A stretch of 64,000 nucleotides of DNA from Mycolicibacterium frederiksbergense (GTDB lineage Bacteria > Actinomycetota > Actinomycetes > Mycobacteriales > Mycobacteriaceae): assembly GCF_012223425.1 (NCBI RefSeq), contig NZ_CP038799.1:4696249-4760248 (forward strand), in the 5' to 3' direction. The notes under the pieces were generated by a model. It ran no database searches, was not told where the DNA came from, and saw only the letters and a list, made by a program, of their open reading frames with translations. A program made the position numbers and the translations under genes. Shown here in pieces: positions 8,318 through 15,864 of the stretch (its first letter is position 1; every line of letters starts with the position of its first letter).

Positions 8318-10318
8318 TCAGGCCGGCGCGTTCGCGGGCTGGAAGACGCCGGTACTGTCGGCCTCCTCCTCGGCCCGGATGACGTGCACCACCGCGTTGA
8401 TCAGGGCCAGGTGGGTGAACGCCTGCGGGAAGTTGCCCAGGTGGCGTCCGGTGCGCGGCTCGATCTCCTCGGCGTAGAGGTGCAGTGGGCTGGCGAACGA
8501 CAGCAGCCGCTCGCACAACCGCTTGGCGCGGCTGACCTCGCCGATCTCGACCAGCGCCGACACCAACCAGAACGAACAGATGGTGAAGGTGCCCTCCTCG
8601 CCGGACAGGCCGTCGTCGGTTTCCTCGGTGCGATAGCGCAGCACCAGCCCGTCCTCGGTGAGTTCCTCGGCGATGGCCAGCACGGTGGCCCGGATGCGCG
8701 GGTCGTCCGAGGGCAGGAACCGGGTGAGCACCGCGAGCAGCAGCGACGCGTCGAGGGCATCGTCGCCGTAGCGCTGGGTGAGCACCCCTCGGGAGTCCAC
8801 ACCGTGGGCCAGGATGTCGGCCTGGATCTCCTCGGCGATCGTGCTCCACTGCTGGGCGTAACTCTTCTCGCCCTGCAGTTCGGCCAGTTTGGCCCCGCGA
8901 TCCAGCGCCACCCAACACATGATCTTGCTGGAGGTGAAGTGCTGCGGTTCGCCGCGGACCTCCCAGATGCCGCGGTCGGGTTCGCGCCAGTGCTTGATGG
9001 CCTCCTCGACCTGATTCTTCAGGATCGGCCACAACGCCTCGGGCATCTGCTCACGCGACTTGGCGTGCAGGTACACCGAATCCAGCATGGTGCCCCAGAT
9101 ATCGTGCTGCATCTGGTTGTACGCGCCGTTGCCGATGCGCACCGGCCGGGAGTTGTCATAGCCGGACAGGTGGTGCAGTTCCTCCTCGACCAGGCTGCGT
9201 TCCCCGCCCACCCCGTACATCACCTGCAAGGGGTGCCGTTCGCCGTTGGTGGCCCCGGATACGTCGGCGATGAAGGAGAAGAAGTCGTCGGCCTCGCGGT
9301 CCAGTCCGAGGGTGTACAGGCCCCACAACGCGAAGGTGGAATCCCGTATCCACGAATAGCGGTAGTCCCAGTTGCGTTCTCCCTGAGGAGTTTCCGGCAG
9401 CGACGTGCTGCTGGCCGCCAGCAGCGCGCCGGTCGGCGAATACACCAGGCCCTTCAACGTCAGCGCGCTGCGTTGCAGGTACGCCCGCCACGGATGGTCC
9501 GGGAAGTCGCCGATGTTGATCCACTGCCGCCACGACTCGCTGGTCTTCCACATCTTGTCGGCGGCTTCTTCGAAATTCTGCGGCGCGGGATGCTTGGACC
9601 AGCTGAGTGCCACGAACACCTTGTCGCCCTCGGTGAGCCGGGTGCGCGCGCGGGCCTCGTGGCCCTCCAGGCCGATGCGCAGGTTGGTGGTCAGCCGCAG
9701 CGTCGGATTGGCCTCGGGATCCTTCCGTGCGCGGGCGATCGCCTCACCGTAGGCCGACGAGGAGTACTCCCAGGTCGCCGGGCTGCGGCCGTAGTCGAAG
9801 TTGGGCTCGCAGCTCATCACCAGTTCAACGGTGCCGCTGACACAGCGCACGGTGCGCAGCAGGATGTGCTCGGCGTCCCAGTCGGTGGGGGTGCGGCGGT
9901 GGGTTCGCGAACGGGTCTCCGTGTCGTGCCAGGGGCCCATCACCAGGGCGTCCCGCACGATGATCCAGCCGGTATGGGTCTGCCAAGTGGTTTCCATGAT
10001 GAGGCTGCCGGGCAGGTATCGCCGCGCCGAGGGCACCGAGACGCCGTACGGGCTCAGCTTGAAGTGACCGGCGCCACGGTCCAGGATGGCGCCGAACACA
10101 CTGGGTGAATCCGGCCGCGGCACGCACAGCCATTCCACGGCCCCCGCCGAGGACACCAGGCACGTGCTCTCGCAGTCGGACAGGAACGCGTAATCCGCGA
10201 TGGGCGGGAACGGGTTTCGCAGGGCTCCGGACGGGGCGTAAGCGATGGGAGCCGATGCCGTGAACGGTGTCGGCGTCGGATCGTGCTCGGTATGTTCCAG
10301 AACCATGTCGCCCATCAT
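8318..10318 (-). CDS. GH15-family trehalase (Rv2402 family)
   Basis: A 666-residue glycoside hydrolase of family 15. An N-terminal beta domain begins at YAFLSDCESTCLVSSAGAVEWLCVPRPDSPS. The (alpha/alpha)6 catalytic domain has NWDYRYSWIRDS at about 316-328 and EEGTFTICSFWL at about 573-584, the regions holding the acid/base glutamates of GH15. The closest known family members are the phosphate- and Mg-dependent mycobacterial trehalases, which hydrolyse trehalose to glucose; in M. tuberculosis Rv2402 also lies near subI. The protein begins MMGDM, so starts at 10315 or 10306 are equally possible. It converges on the HNH gene with a 10-bp gap. Confidence 0.88.
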   Translation of the reverse strand: MMGDMVLEHTEHDPTPTPFTASAPIAYAPSGALRNPFPPIADYAFLSDCESTCLVSSAGAVEWLCVPRPDSPSVFGAILDRGAGHFKLSPYGVSVPSARRYLPGSLIMETTWQTHTGWIIVRDALVMGPWHDTETRSRTHRRTPTDWDAEHILLRTVRCVSGTVELVMSCEPNFDYGRSPATWEYSSSAYGEAIARARKDPEANPTLRLTTNLRIGLEGHEARARTRLTEGDKVFVALSWSKHPAPQNFEEAADKMWKTSESWRQWINIGDFPDHPWRAYLQRSALTLKGLVYSPTGALLAASSTSLPETPQGERNWDYRYSWIRDSTFALWGLYTLGLDREADDFFSFIADVSGATNGERHPLQVMYGVGGERSLVEEELHHLSGYDNSRPVRIGNGAYNQMQHDIWGTMLDSVYLHAKSREQMPEALWPILKNQVEEAIKHWREPDRGIWEVRGEPQHFTSSKIMCWVALDRGAKLAELQGEKSYAQQWSTIAEEIQADILAHGVDSRGVLTQRYGDDALDASLLLAVLTRFLPSDDPRIRATVLAIAEELTEDGLVLRYRTEETDDGLSGEEGTFTICSFWLVSALVEIGEVSRAKRLCERLLSFASPLHLYAEEIEPRTGRHLGNFPQAFTHLALINAVVHVIRAEEEADSTGVFQPANAPA

Positions 10319-10360
10319 GGGTGCAGAATCCGCCGCCGTCTAGTCGCGGCGAACCGGGTG

Positions 10361-11569
10361 TCAGCGCCGGGCGAAGCCGGGTATGTGCTCGGGTAGCGGC
10401 CCGATCGCGACGCCGTAACCGATGATCCTGCGCAGCAGCGCAACCCGGCCGACCAGTCGCACCGCGGCCGGTGCCCGCACGGGGGCGCCCTCGGTCACCG
10501 CGACCGCGATGACCCGGTTGTGAACGGTCTTCTGCACACCCTGGACCAGCACCGTGGGCAGCCAGCGGCGGGCCTGGATGCGCCGCAGCCGGCGCGTCGG
10601 CACCGCACCGGAACGCAACGGGGCGGCGAGCAGCCGGGCGGCCGCCACGGCGTCGGCCACCGCCAGATTGATGCCCACCCCGCCCACCGGCGACATCGCA
10701 TGAGCGGCGTCACCGATGAACAGAAGTCCGTCGGCATACCAGCGCCGCAACCGATTGAGCTGCACATCAAGCAGTTTGACCTCGTCGAAGGATTGCACCG
10801 AGCCGATCCGGTCGGCGATCCACGGGACGACCGCGGTGACCCGCCGGTGCAGCGACTCGATGCCCTCGGAGCGCAGGCGCTGATCCGACCCCTTCGGGAT
10901 GACGAACGCGCACTGGTAGTAGTCGCCACGGTCGATCATGGCCGCCACGTGACCGGCGCCCATCGCCCCGGCAAGGCCTGCGGGGTCGTTCTCGGTGCGC
11001 GGCACCCGGAACCACCAGACATCCATCGGTGCGCCAAAGCTCCTGGGCACCAGCCCCATTGTCGATCTCAACGTCGAGCCCCGGCCATCGCAGGCCACCG
11101 TCAACGGGGCGTGGATCTCGCGTTCGGCGCCGTGCTCATCGCGGTAGCGCACGCCGCGCACCCGTCCCGAGCGCAACACCGGTCCGAGCACCTCGCTGTT
11201 GCGCAACAGGGTGAACGTCGGCTCCCGCTCGGCCGCGTCGGCGAGCAGTTCCAGAAAATCCCACTGCGGCACCAGGGCGATGTGCTGATGTGCGCCGGGC
11301 AGGTGGCGCAGATCCACCTCGACCGGGACTCCCTGCACCGACAGGCGCAACGATTCGATCAGCCGATGCGGTAGCGCGGCGAAGCGGTCACCGAGCCCGA
11401 GCTCGTCGAGCAGGCGCAAGGTGCTGGCATGCACGGTGTCCCCACGGAAATCGCGCAGGAAGTCGGCGTGCTTTTCCAGCACGGTGACATGCACGCCGGC
11501 CCTGGCCAGCAGCAGGCCCAGCATCATCCCGGCCGGGCCGCCGCCGACGATCACGCATCCGGTGGACAT
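10361..11569 (-). CDS. FAD-dependent aromatic-ring-hydroxylase-type monooxygenase
   Basis: A 402-residue flavoprotein of the p-hydroxybenzoate hydroxylase fold. The FAD-binding GxGxxG is VIVGGGPAGMMLGLLLARAG at residues 6-25. A DG-type motif, VACDGRGSTLRS, lies near 160, and the second FAD contact is FIGDAAHAMSPVGGVGINLA at about 285-304. Relatives hydroxylate aromatic or polyketide substrates with NAD(P)H and oxygen. The substrate is unknown. It lies directly upstream of, and on the same strand as, the trehalase (42-bp gap), but no functional link is evident. Confidence 0.82.
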   Translation of the reverse strand: MSTGCVIVGGGPAGMMLGLLLARAGVHVTVLEKHADFLRDFRGDTVHASTLRLLDELGLGDRFAALPHRLIESLRLSVQGVPVEVDLRHLPGAHQHIALVPQWDFLELLADAAEREPTFTLLRNSEVLGPVLRSGRVRGVRYRDEHGAEREIHAPLTVACDGRGSTLRSTMGLVPRSFGAPMDVWWFRVPRTENDPAGLAGAMGAGHVAAMIDRGDYYQCAFVIPKGSDQRLRSEGIESLHRRVTAVVPWIADRIGSVQSFDEVKLLDVQLNRLRRWYADGLLFIGDAAHAMSPVGGVGINLAVADAVAAARLLAAPLRSGAVPTRRLRRIQARRWLPTVLVQGVQKTVHNRVIAVAVTEGAPVRAPAAVRLVGRVALLRRIIGYGVAIGPLPEHIPGFARR

Positions 11570-11613
11570 GGCTCCATGGTCGCACCGAAACCCGTCGCAC
11601 TACTGTGGTTCTC

Positions 11614-11808
11614 ATGGGTGGATTCCTGAGCTGGTGGGACGGCGTCGAGCTGTGGCTGTCCGGGCTCGGTTTCGTTGCCCAAACCGCCATCGTGATGCCG
11701 GTCGTGCTGCTGTTGGCCTACGGGATCGCCGTCGTTCTGGACGGCGCGCTCGGCAACGGCATCCGGCTGCTGCGCCGGGCATCGCACCAGGATGAGGAGC
11801 CCTCGTGA
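11614..11808 (+). CDS. small membrane protein (Rv2401A family)
   Basis: A 64-residue protein beginning MGGFLSWWDGVELWLSG, with one strong transmembrane segment at about residues 16-40 (FVAQTAIVMPVVLLLAYGIAV) and a charged tail ending RRASHQDEEPS. The size and position just upstream of the sulfate-transport operon match the Rv2401A type of conserved small protein. TACTGT at 11601-11606 is a TANNNT box 7 nt before the ATG, so the mRNA is probably leaderless. Its stop overlaps the next tiny reading frame. Function unknown. Confidence 0.65.
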   Translation: MGGFLSWWDGVELWLSGLGFVAQTAIVMPVVLLLAYGIAVVLDGALGNGIRLLRRASHQDEEPS

Positions 11809-11891
11809 ACCAGATGCCGCGGTCGCGGGTGACGCTGGCGCTGGTCGCTCTACTGGCGCTGGTGATCCTGATGTGGTTGCTGGCCCGCTGA
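11805..11891 (+). CDS. 28-residue single-pass membrane microprotein
   Basis: GTG 11805 overlaps the TGA of the preceding small membrane protein (GTGA). It encodes 28 residues: a basic N terminus (VNQMPRSR) and one hydrophobic helix (VTLALVALLALVILMWLL) ending in AR. The overlap, the clean topology and the matching context support translation, but the length makes this uncertain. It could act with the upstream small membrane protein, for example as a two-subunit membrane assembly. Confidence 0.45.
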   Translation: MNQMPRSRVTLALVALLALVILMWLLAR

Positions 11892-11926
11892 CGTTGCCCT
11901 CATCAGGCGAAGCAGGTCAATTCTGA

Positions 11927-11932
11927 TACTCT
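11927..11932 (+). promoter_or_regulatory. -10 box of leaderless polycysteine uORF upstream of subI
   Basis: TACTCT fits TANNNT and ends 7 nt before the uORF ATG at 11940. Transcription would therefore begin at or next to the A of the ATG, making the uORF leaderless. No clear -35 box is visible. Confidence 0.6.
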
Positions 11933-11939
11933 TCCGGCC

Positions 11940-12032
11940 ATGCGCGCAGCGACCGGCAACAAGAGCGGCCACATCTTGGCCCTCATTGCCGTGGGTTTCT
12001 CCGCTGTTGCTGATGTCTGTTGTTGTCGCTGA
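11940..12032 (+). CDS. polycysteine leader peptide (uORF) of the sulfate-transport operon
   Basis: A 30-residue frame whose final codons read D-V-C-C-C-R-stop: three consecutive TGT at 12018-12026, immediately before CGC and TGA. It starts directly at a predicted transcription start. Leaderless short frames ending in consecutive Cys codons are established in mycobacteria as cysteine-responsive attenuators of sulfur genes. Slow translation at the Cys codons when cysteine is scarce opens the downstream ribosome-binding site. Here the frame ends 119 nt before subI, with a ribosome-site hairpin in between. The peptide itself need not have a function. Confidence 0.8.
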   Translation: MRAATGNKSGHILALIAVGFSAVADVCCCR

Positions 12033-12096
12033 CACCACACCCGTCTGCGGTTTGGCGTTGGTAGCGGCACGTGAACGCGTCGCGCACTGATCCATC

Positions 12097-12146
12097 ACCT
12101 TTCCGTGTGTACGGCAGCCCTGCCCCGTGTCCCGCCCTGGAAAGGT
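12097..12146 (+). promoter_or_regulatory. hairpin sequestering the subI ribosome-binding site
   Basis: ACCTTTCC (12097-12104) is perfectly complementary to GGAAAGGT (12139-12146), which contains the subI Shine-Dalgarno sequence GGAAAGG 6 nt before the ATG. The loop is 34 nt. This supplies the off state expected for attenuation by the upstream polycysteine uORF. The alternative pairing that would open it was not identified with confidence. Confidence 0.55.
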
Positions 12147-12151
12147 CCTCC

Positions 12152-13174
12152 ATGAACAACATCCGCACCACTACCAAACGTTGGAGCGCGCTCACCGCGT
12201 TCGCGCTGTCCACCACGCTCATCGCGGCCTGCAGTGGCGGCGCCAGCGATGTCGCCGGCGAGGGGAACACCGCGGCCGCCGACACCACCCTGACCCTGGT
12301 GGCGTTCGCGGTGCCGGAGCCGGGCTGGTCGAAGATCGCCCCGGTGTTCGCGGGCACCGAGGAGGGCAACGGCGTCGGTGTGACGGCCTCCTACGGCGCT
12401 TCGGGGGATCAGTCCCGCGGTGTCGAATCCGGCAAGCCGGCCGATGTCGTGAACTTCTCCGTCGAGCCCGATATCACCCGGCTGGTGAAGGCCGGGCTGG
12501 TCGACGAGGACTGGAACGCCGGCGCGCAGAAGGGGCTGCCGTTCGGTTCGGTGGTCACCTTCGCGGTGCGGGAGGGCAACCCGAAGAACATCCGCGACTG
12601 GGATGACCTGCTCAAGCCGGGTATCGAGGTCATCACACCCAGCCCGTTGAGCTCGGGTGCGGCGAAGTGGAACCTGCTGGCCCCGTACGCGGCCAAGAGC
12701 AACGGCGGCCAGGACCATGCCGCGGGCATCGCCTACGTCCAGGAGTTGGTCAGCCAGCACGTCAAGCTGCGCCCGGGCTCGGGCCGTGAGGCCACCGATG
12801 TGTTCCGTCAGGGCACCGGCGATGTGCTGCTCGCCTACGAGAACGAGGCACTGCATTACAACCTGGAGCACGTGAACCCGCCGCAGACCTTCAAGATCGA
12901 GAACCCGGTCGCGGTGGTCAACACCAGCAAGCACCTGGACAAGGCCACCGAGTTCGTGAACTTCCAGTACACGCCCGAGGCGCAGAAGGTGTGGGCCGAG
13001 GCCGGTTTCCGGCCGTCCGACCCGGCGGTCGCCGCGGAGTTCGCGGACAAGTTCCCGGCCCCGGAGAAGCTGTGGAGCATCACCGATCTCGGTGGCTGGT
13101 CCGAGGTCGATCCTCAGCTGTTCGACAAGGACAACGGTGAGATCACCAAGATCTACAAGCAGGCCACCGGGTGA
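12152..13174 (+). CDS. subI: sulfate-binding lipoprotein SubI
   Basis: A 340-residue periplasmic-type binding protein. A signal peptide ends in the lipobox IAAC at about residue 27, so it is anchored outside the membrane. The mature domain has the sulfate/thiosulfate-binding family pattern: VVNFSVEPDITRLV, then ITPSPLSSGAAKWNLLAPYAA, RPGSGREATDVF and LLAYENEAL. It delivers sulfate to CysT/CysW/CysA. ATG 12152 follows GGAAAGG. Its stop overlaps the cysT GTG start (GTGA), indicating translational coupling. Confidence 0.95.
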   Translation: MNNIRTTTKRWSALTAFALSTTLIAACSGGASDVAGEGNTAAADTTLTLVAFAVPEPGWSKIAPVFAGTEEGNGVGVTASYGASGDQSRGVESGKPADVVNFSVEPDITRLVKAGLVDEDWNAGAQKGLPFGSVVTFAVREGNPKNIRDWDDLLKPGIEVITPSPLSSGAAKWNLLAPYAAKSNGGQDHAAGIAYVQELVSQHVKLRPGSGREATDVFRQGTGDVLLAYENEALHYNLEHVNPPQTFKIENPVAVVNTSKHLDKATEFVNFQYTPEAQKVWAEAGFRPSDPAVAAEFADKFPAPEKLWSITDLGGWSEVDPQLFDKDNGEITKIYKQATG

Positions 13175-14004
13175 CAACCCCGATCAGCGCCGCCGGGCGG
13201 CGGTTGTCGCCGCGTCCCAACGCCGCCACCCTGCAGGTCGGGGTGGCGGTGCTGTGGATGTCGCTGATCGTGCTGCTGCCGCTGGCGGCGATCCTGTGGA
13301 CCTCGGCCGAGGGCGGTTGGGGCGCGTTCTGGTCGGCGGTCACCTCGCCGTCGGCGCTGGCCTCGTTCCGGGTCACGTTGACCATCTCGGTCGGCGTGAC
13401 GCTGGTCAACGTGCTCTTCGGCCTGTTGATCGCCTGGGTCCTGGTCCGGGACGACTTCCCGCTCAAGCGGGTCGTGGACGCCATCATCGATCTGCCGTTC
13501 GCGTTGCCGACCATCGTGGCCAGTCTGGTGCTGCTGTCGCTCTACGGGCCCGGCAGCCCGGTGGGCATCCACATCCAGCACACCGCGTGGGGCGTCGCGC
13601 TGGCGCTGGCCTTCGTGACGCTGCCGTTCGTGGTCCGCGCCGTGCAGCCGGTGCTGCTGGAACTCGACCGCGAGGTCGAGGAGGCGGCGGCCTCGCTGGG
13701 GGCCAACAGCGTGACGATCTTCCTCAAGGTCATCCTGCCCGCCCTGGCCCCGTCGCTGTTGTCGGGCGCCGGCTTGGCGTTCTCCCGCGCCATCGGCGAA
13801 TTCGGGTCCATCGTGCTGATCGGCGGGGCCATTCCCGGCGAGACCGAGGTGTCCTCGCAGTGGATCCGCACACTCATCGAGAACGATGACCGGGTGGGCG
13901 CGGCGGCGATCTCGATCGTGTTGCTGCTCATCTCCTTTGTGGTGCTGTTCGTGCTGCGCTACTTCGGTGCGCGGGCGGCCAAACGGGAGGAGTCCGCCCG
14001 ATGA
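13171..14004 (+). CDS. cysT: sulfate ABC transporter permease CysT
   Basis: A 277-residue integral membrane permease with about six membrane helices, the first at LQVGVAVLWMSLIVLLPLAAI. The cytoplasmic EAA loop (EEAAASLGANSVTIFLKVILPALAPSLL) at about 170-197 contacts the ATPase. GTG 13171 overlaps the subI stop, and its TGA overlaps the cysW ATG. It pairs with CysW to form the sulfate channel. Confidence 0.94.
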   Translation: MTTPISAAGRRLSPRPNAATLQVGVAVLWMSLIVLLPLAAILWTSAEGGWGAFWSAVTSPSALASFRVTLTISVGVTLVNVLFGLLIAWVLVRDDFPLKRVVDAIIDLPFALPTIVASLVLLSLYGPGSPVGIHIQHTAWGVALALAFVTLPFVVRAVQPVLLELDREVEEAAASLGANSVTIFLKVILPALAPSLLSGAGLAFSRAIGEFGSIVLIGGAIPGETEVSSQWIRTLIENDDRVGAAAISIVLLLISFVVLFVLRYFGARAAKREESAR

Positions 14005-14819
14005 CGCTGTCCCGGTCCACCCGGCTGATCCTCCGGGTCATCGCGCTGGTGTACGTCTTCGCGCTGCTGGTGGTGCCGTTGGGGGCGATTCTGTGGCGCG
14101 CACTCGCACCCGGGCTGGGGGAGTTCTTCGCCTCCGTTTCCACGCCCGCCGCCCAGTCCGCGCTGCAACTGTCGCTCTTGGTGGTGGCCATCGTGGTGCC
14201 GCTGAACGTCCTGTTCGGTGTGCCGACGGCCATCGTGCTGGCCCGGCGCAAGTTCCGCGGCAAGAACGCGCTGCAGGCCGCGATCGACCTGCCGTTCGCG
14301 GTGTCCCCGGTGGTCATCGGTGTGGCACTCATCGCGTTGTGGGGCAGCGCCGGCCTGTTCGGGTTCATGCAGAACAGCTGGGGCCTCACGATCATCTTCG
14401 GCTTTCCCGGCATCGTGCTGGCCAGTCTGTTCGTCACGATCCCGTTCGTCATCCGGGAAGTCGAACCGGTGCTGCACGAGGTCGGCACCGACCAGGAGGA
14501 AGCGGCGGCCACCCTGGGCGCCAACTGGTGGCAGACCTTCTGGCGGATCACCTTGCCGTCGATCCGGTGGGGCCTCACCTATGGTGTGGTGCTCACCGTG
14601 GCCCGCACCCTCGGCGAGTTCGGCGCGGTGCTGATGGTGTCGTCCAACCTGCCCGGCCAATCGCAGACGCTGACCCTGCTGGTGCACGACCGCTACACCC
14701 TGGGCAATCCGTACGGCGCGTACACCATCTCGGTGGTGCTGATGGCGGTCGCGCTCATTGTGCTGGTGGCCCAGATCGTGTTTGACGCCCAGCGCTCGCG
14801 TGTCAAGACTGAGGACTGA
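14001..14819 (+). CDS. cysW: sulfate ABC transporter permease CysW
   Basis: A 272-residue permease homologous to CysT, with about six helices and the EAA loop EEAAATLGANWWQTFWRITL at about 164-183. A later ARTLGEFGAVLMVSSNLPG segment is typical of CysW. ATG 14001 overlaps the cysT stop (ATGA). AAGGAG for cysA starts at its final codon, so the operon continues. Confidence 0.94.
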   Translation: MTLSRSTRLILRVIALVYVFALLVVPLGAILWRALAPGLGEFFASVSTPAAQSALQLSLLVVAIVVPLNVLFGVPTAIVLARRKFRGKNALQAAIDLPFAVSPVVIGVALIALWGSAGLFGFMQNSWGLTIIFGFPGIVLASLFVTIPFVIREVEPVLHEVGTDQEEAAATLGANWWQTFWRITLPSIRWGLTYGVVLTVARTLGEFGAVLMVSSNLPGQSQTLTLLVHDRYTLGNPYGAYTISVVLMAVALIVLVAQIVFDAQRSRVKTED

Positions 14820-14832
14820 AGGAGACCACCCG

Positions 14833-15864
14833 ATGAGCGATATCGCCATTTCGGTGCAGGGCGCGAACAAGCACTACGGCGCGTTCGCCGCGCTGGACAA
14901 CATCGACTTCGTGGTGCCCAAGGGCTCGCTGACCGCGTTGCTGGGGCCCAGCGGGTCGGGTAAGTCGACGCTGCTGCGCGCGATCGCCGGTCTCGATCAG
15001 CCCGATACCGGCACGATCACCATCAACGACCGCGATGTGACGGGAGTACCGGCGCAGAAGCGCGGTATCGGGTTCGTCTTCCAGCACTACGCCGCGTTCA
15101 AGCACCTCACGGTGCGCGACAACGTCGCGTTCGGCCTGTCGATCCGCAAGAAGCCCAAGCACGAGATCAAGGAGAAGGTCGACAACCTGCTCGAGGTGGT
15201 CGGCCTCGCCGGCTTCCAGACCCGGTATCCGGCGCAGTTGTCGGGTGGGCAGCGCCAGCGCATGGCGTTGGCCCGGGCCCTGGCCGTCGACCCAGAGGTG
15301 CTTCTGCTCGACGAGCCGTTCGGCGCACTGGACGCGAAGGTCCGGGAGGATCTGCGGGCCTGGCTGCGCCGGCTGCACGACGAGGTCCACGTCACCACGG
15401 TGCTGGTCACCCACGATCAGGCCGAGGCGCTCGACGTCGCCGACCGGATCGCGGTCCTCAACAAGGGCCGGATCGAACAGGTGGGCTCGCCGACCGAGGT
15501 GTACGACGCACCGGCGAATCCGTTCGTCATGTCCTTCCTCGGCACGGTGTCACTGCTCAACGGAATCCTGGTGCGCCCGCACGATATCCGGGTCGGCCGC
15601 AATCCCGACATGGCCATCGCCGCCGGTGACGGGACCGCCGAGTCGACCGGTGTCACCAGGGCCACCATCGACCGGATCGTCACCCTGGGCTTCGAGGTAC
15701 GCGTCGAACTGATCAGCGCCGTCAACGGCACGCCCTTCACCGCGCAGATCACCCGCGGTGACGCCGAGGCCCTGGGGCTACGTGCGGGGGACACCGTGTA
15801 CGTGCGGGCCACCCGGGTGCCGGCCATCGCCGGTGAACTGCAGAGCGCCGAGGCGCTCACCTAG
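14833..15864 (+). CDS. cysA: sulfate ABC transporter ATP-binding protein CysA
   Basis: A 343-residue ATPase. Walker A GPSGSGKST lies at about 39-47, the Q-loop in FVFQHYAAF, the signature LSGGQRQRMALARAL at about 136-150, Walker B LLLDEPFGALD and the switch histidine in VLVTHDQ. A C-terminal TOBE-like regulatory region follows (HDIRVGRNPD onward). It powers import of sulfate through CysT/CysW. AAGGAG lies 8 nt before the ATG. The final TAG interleaves with the TAG of the converging amidase gene (CTAG). Confidence 0.95.
   Translation: MSDIAISVQGANKHYGAFAALDNIDFVVPKGSLTALLGPSGSGKSTLLRAIAGLDQPDTGTITINDRDVTGVPAQKRGIGFVFQHYAAFKHLTVRDNVAFGLSIRKKPKHEIKEKVDNLLEVVGLAGFQTRYPAQLSGGQRQRMALARALAVDPEVLLLDEPFGALDAKVREDLRAWLRRLHDEVHVTTVLVTHDQAEALDVADRIAVLNKGRIEQVGSPTEVYDAPANPFVMSFLGTVSLLNGILVRPHDIRVGRNPDMAIAAGDGTAESTGVTRATIDRIVTLGFEVRVELISAVNGTPFTAQITRGDAEALGLRAGDTVYVRATRVPAIAGELQSAEALT

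Noticed and set aside
8273..10108. 611-codon open frame antisense to the trehalase gene
   Set aside because: Shadow of the GH15 gene, whose product has clear family motifs.
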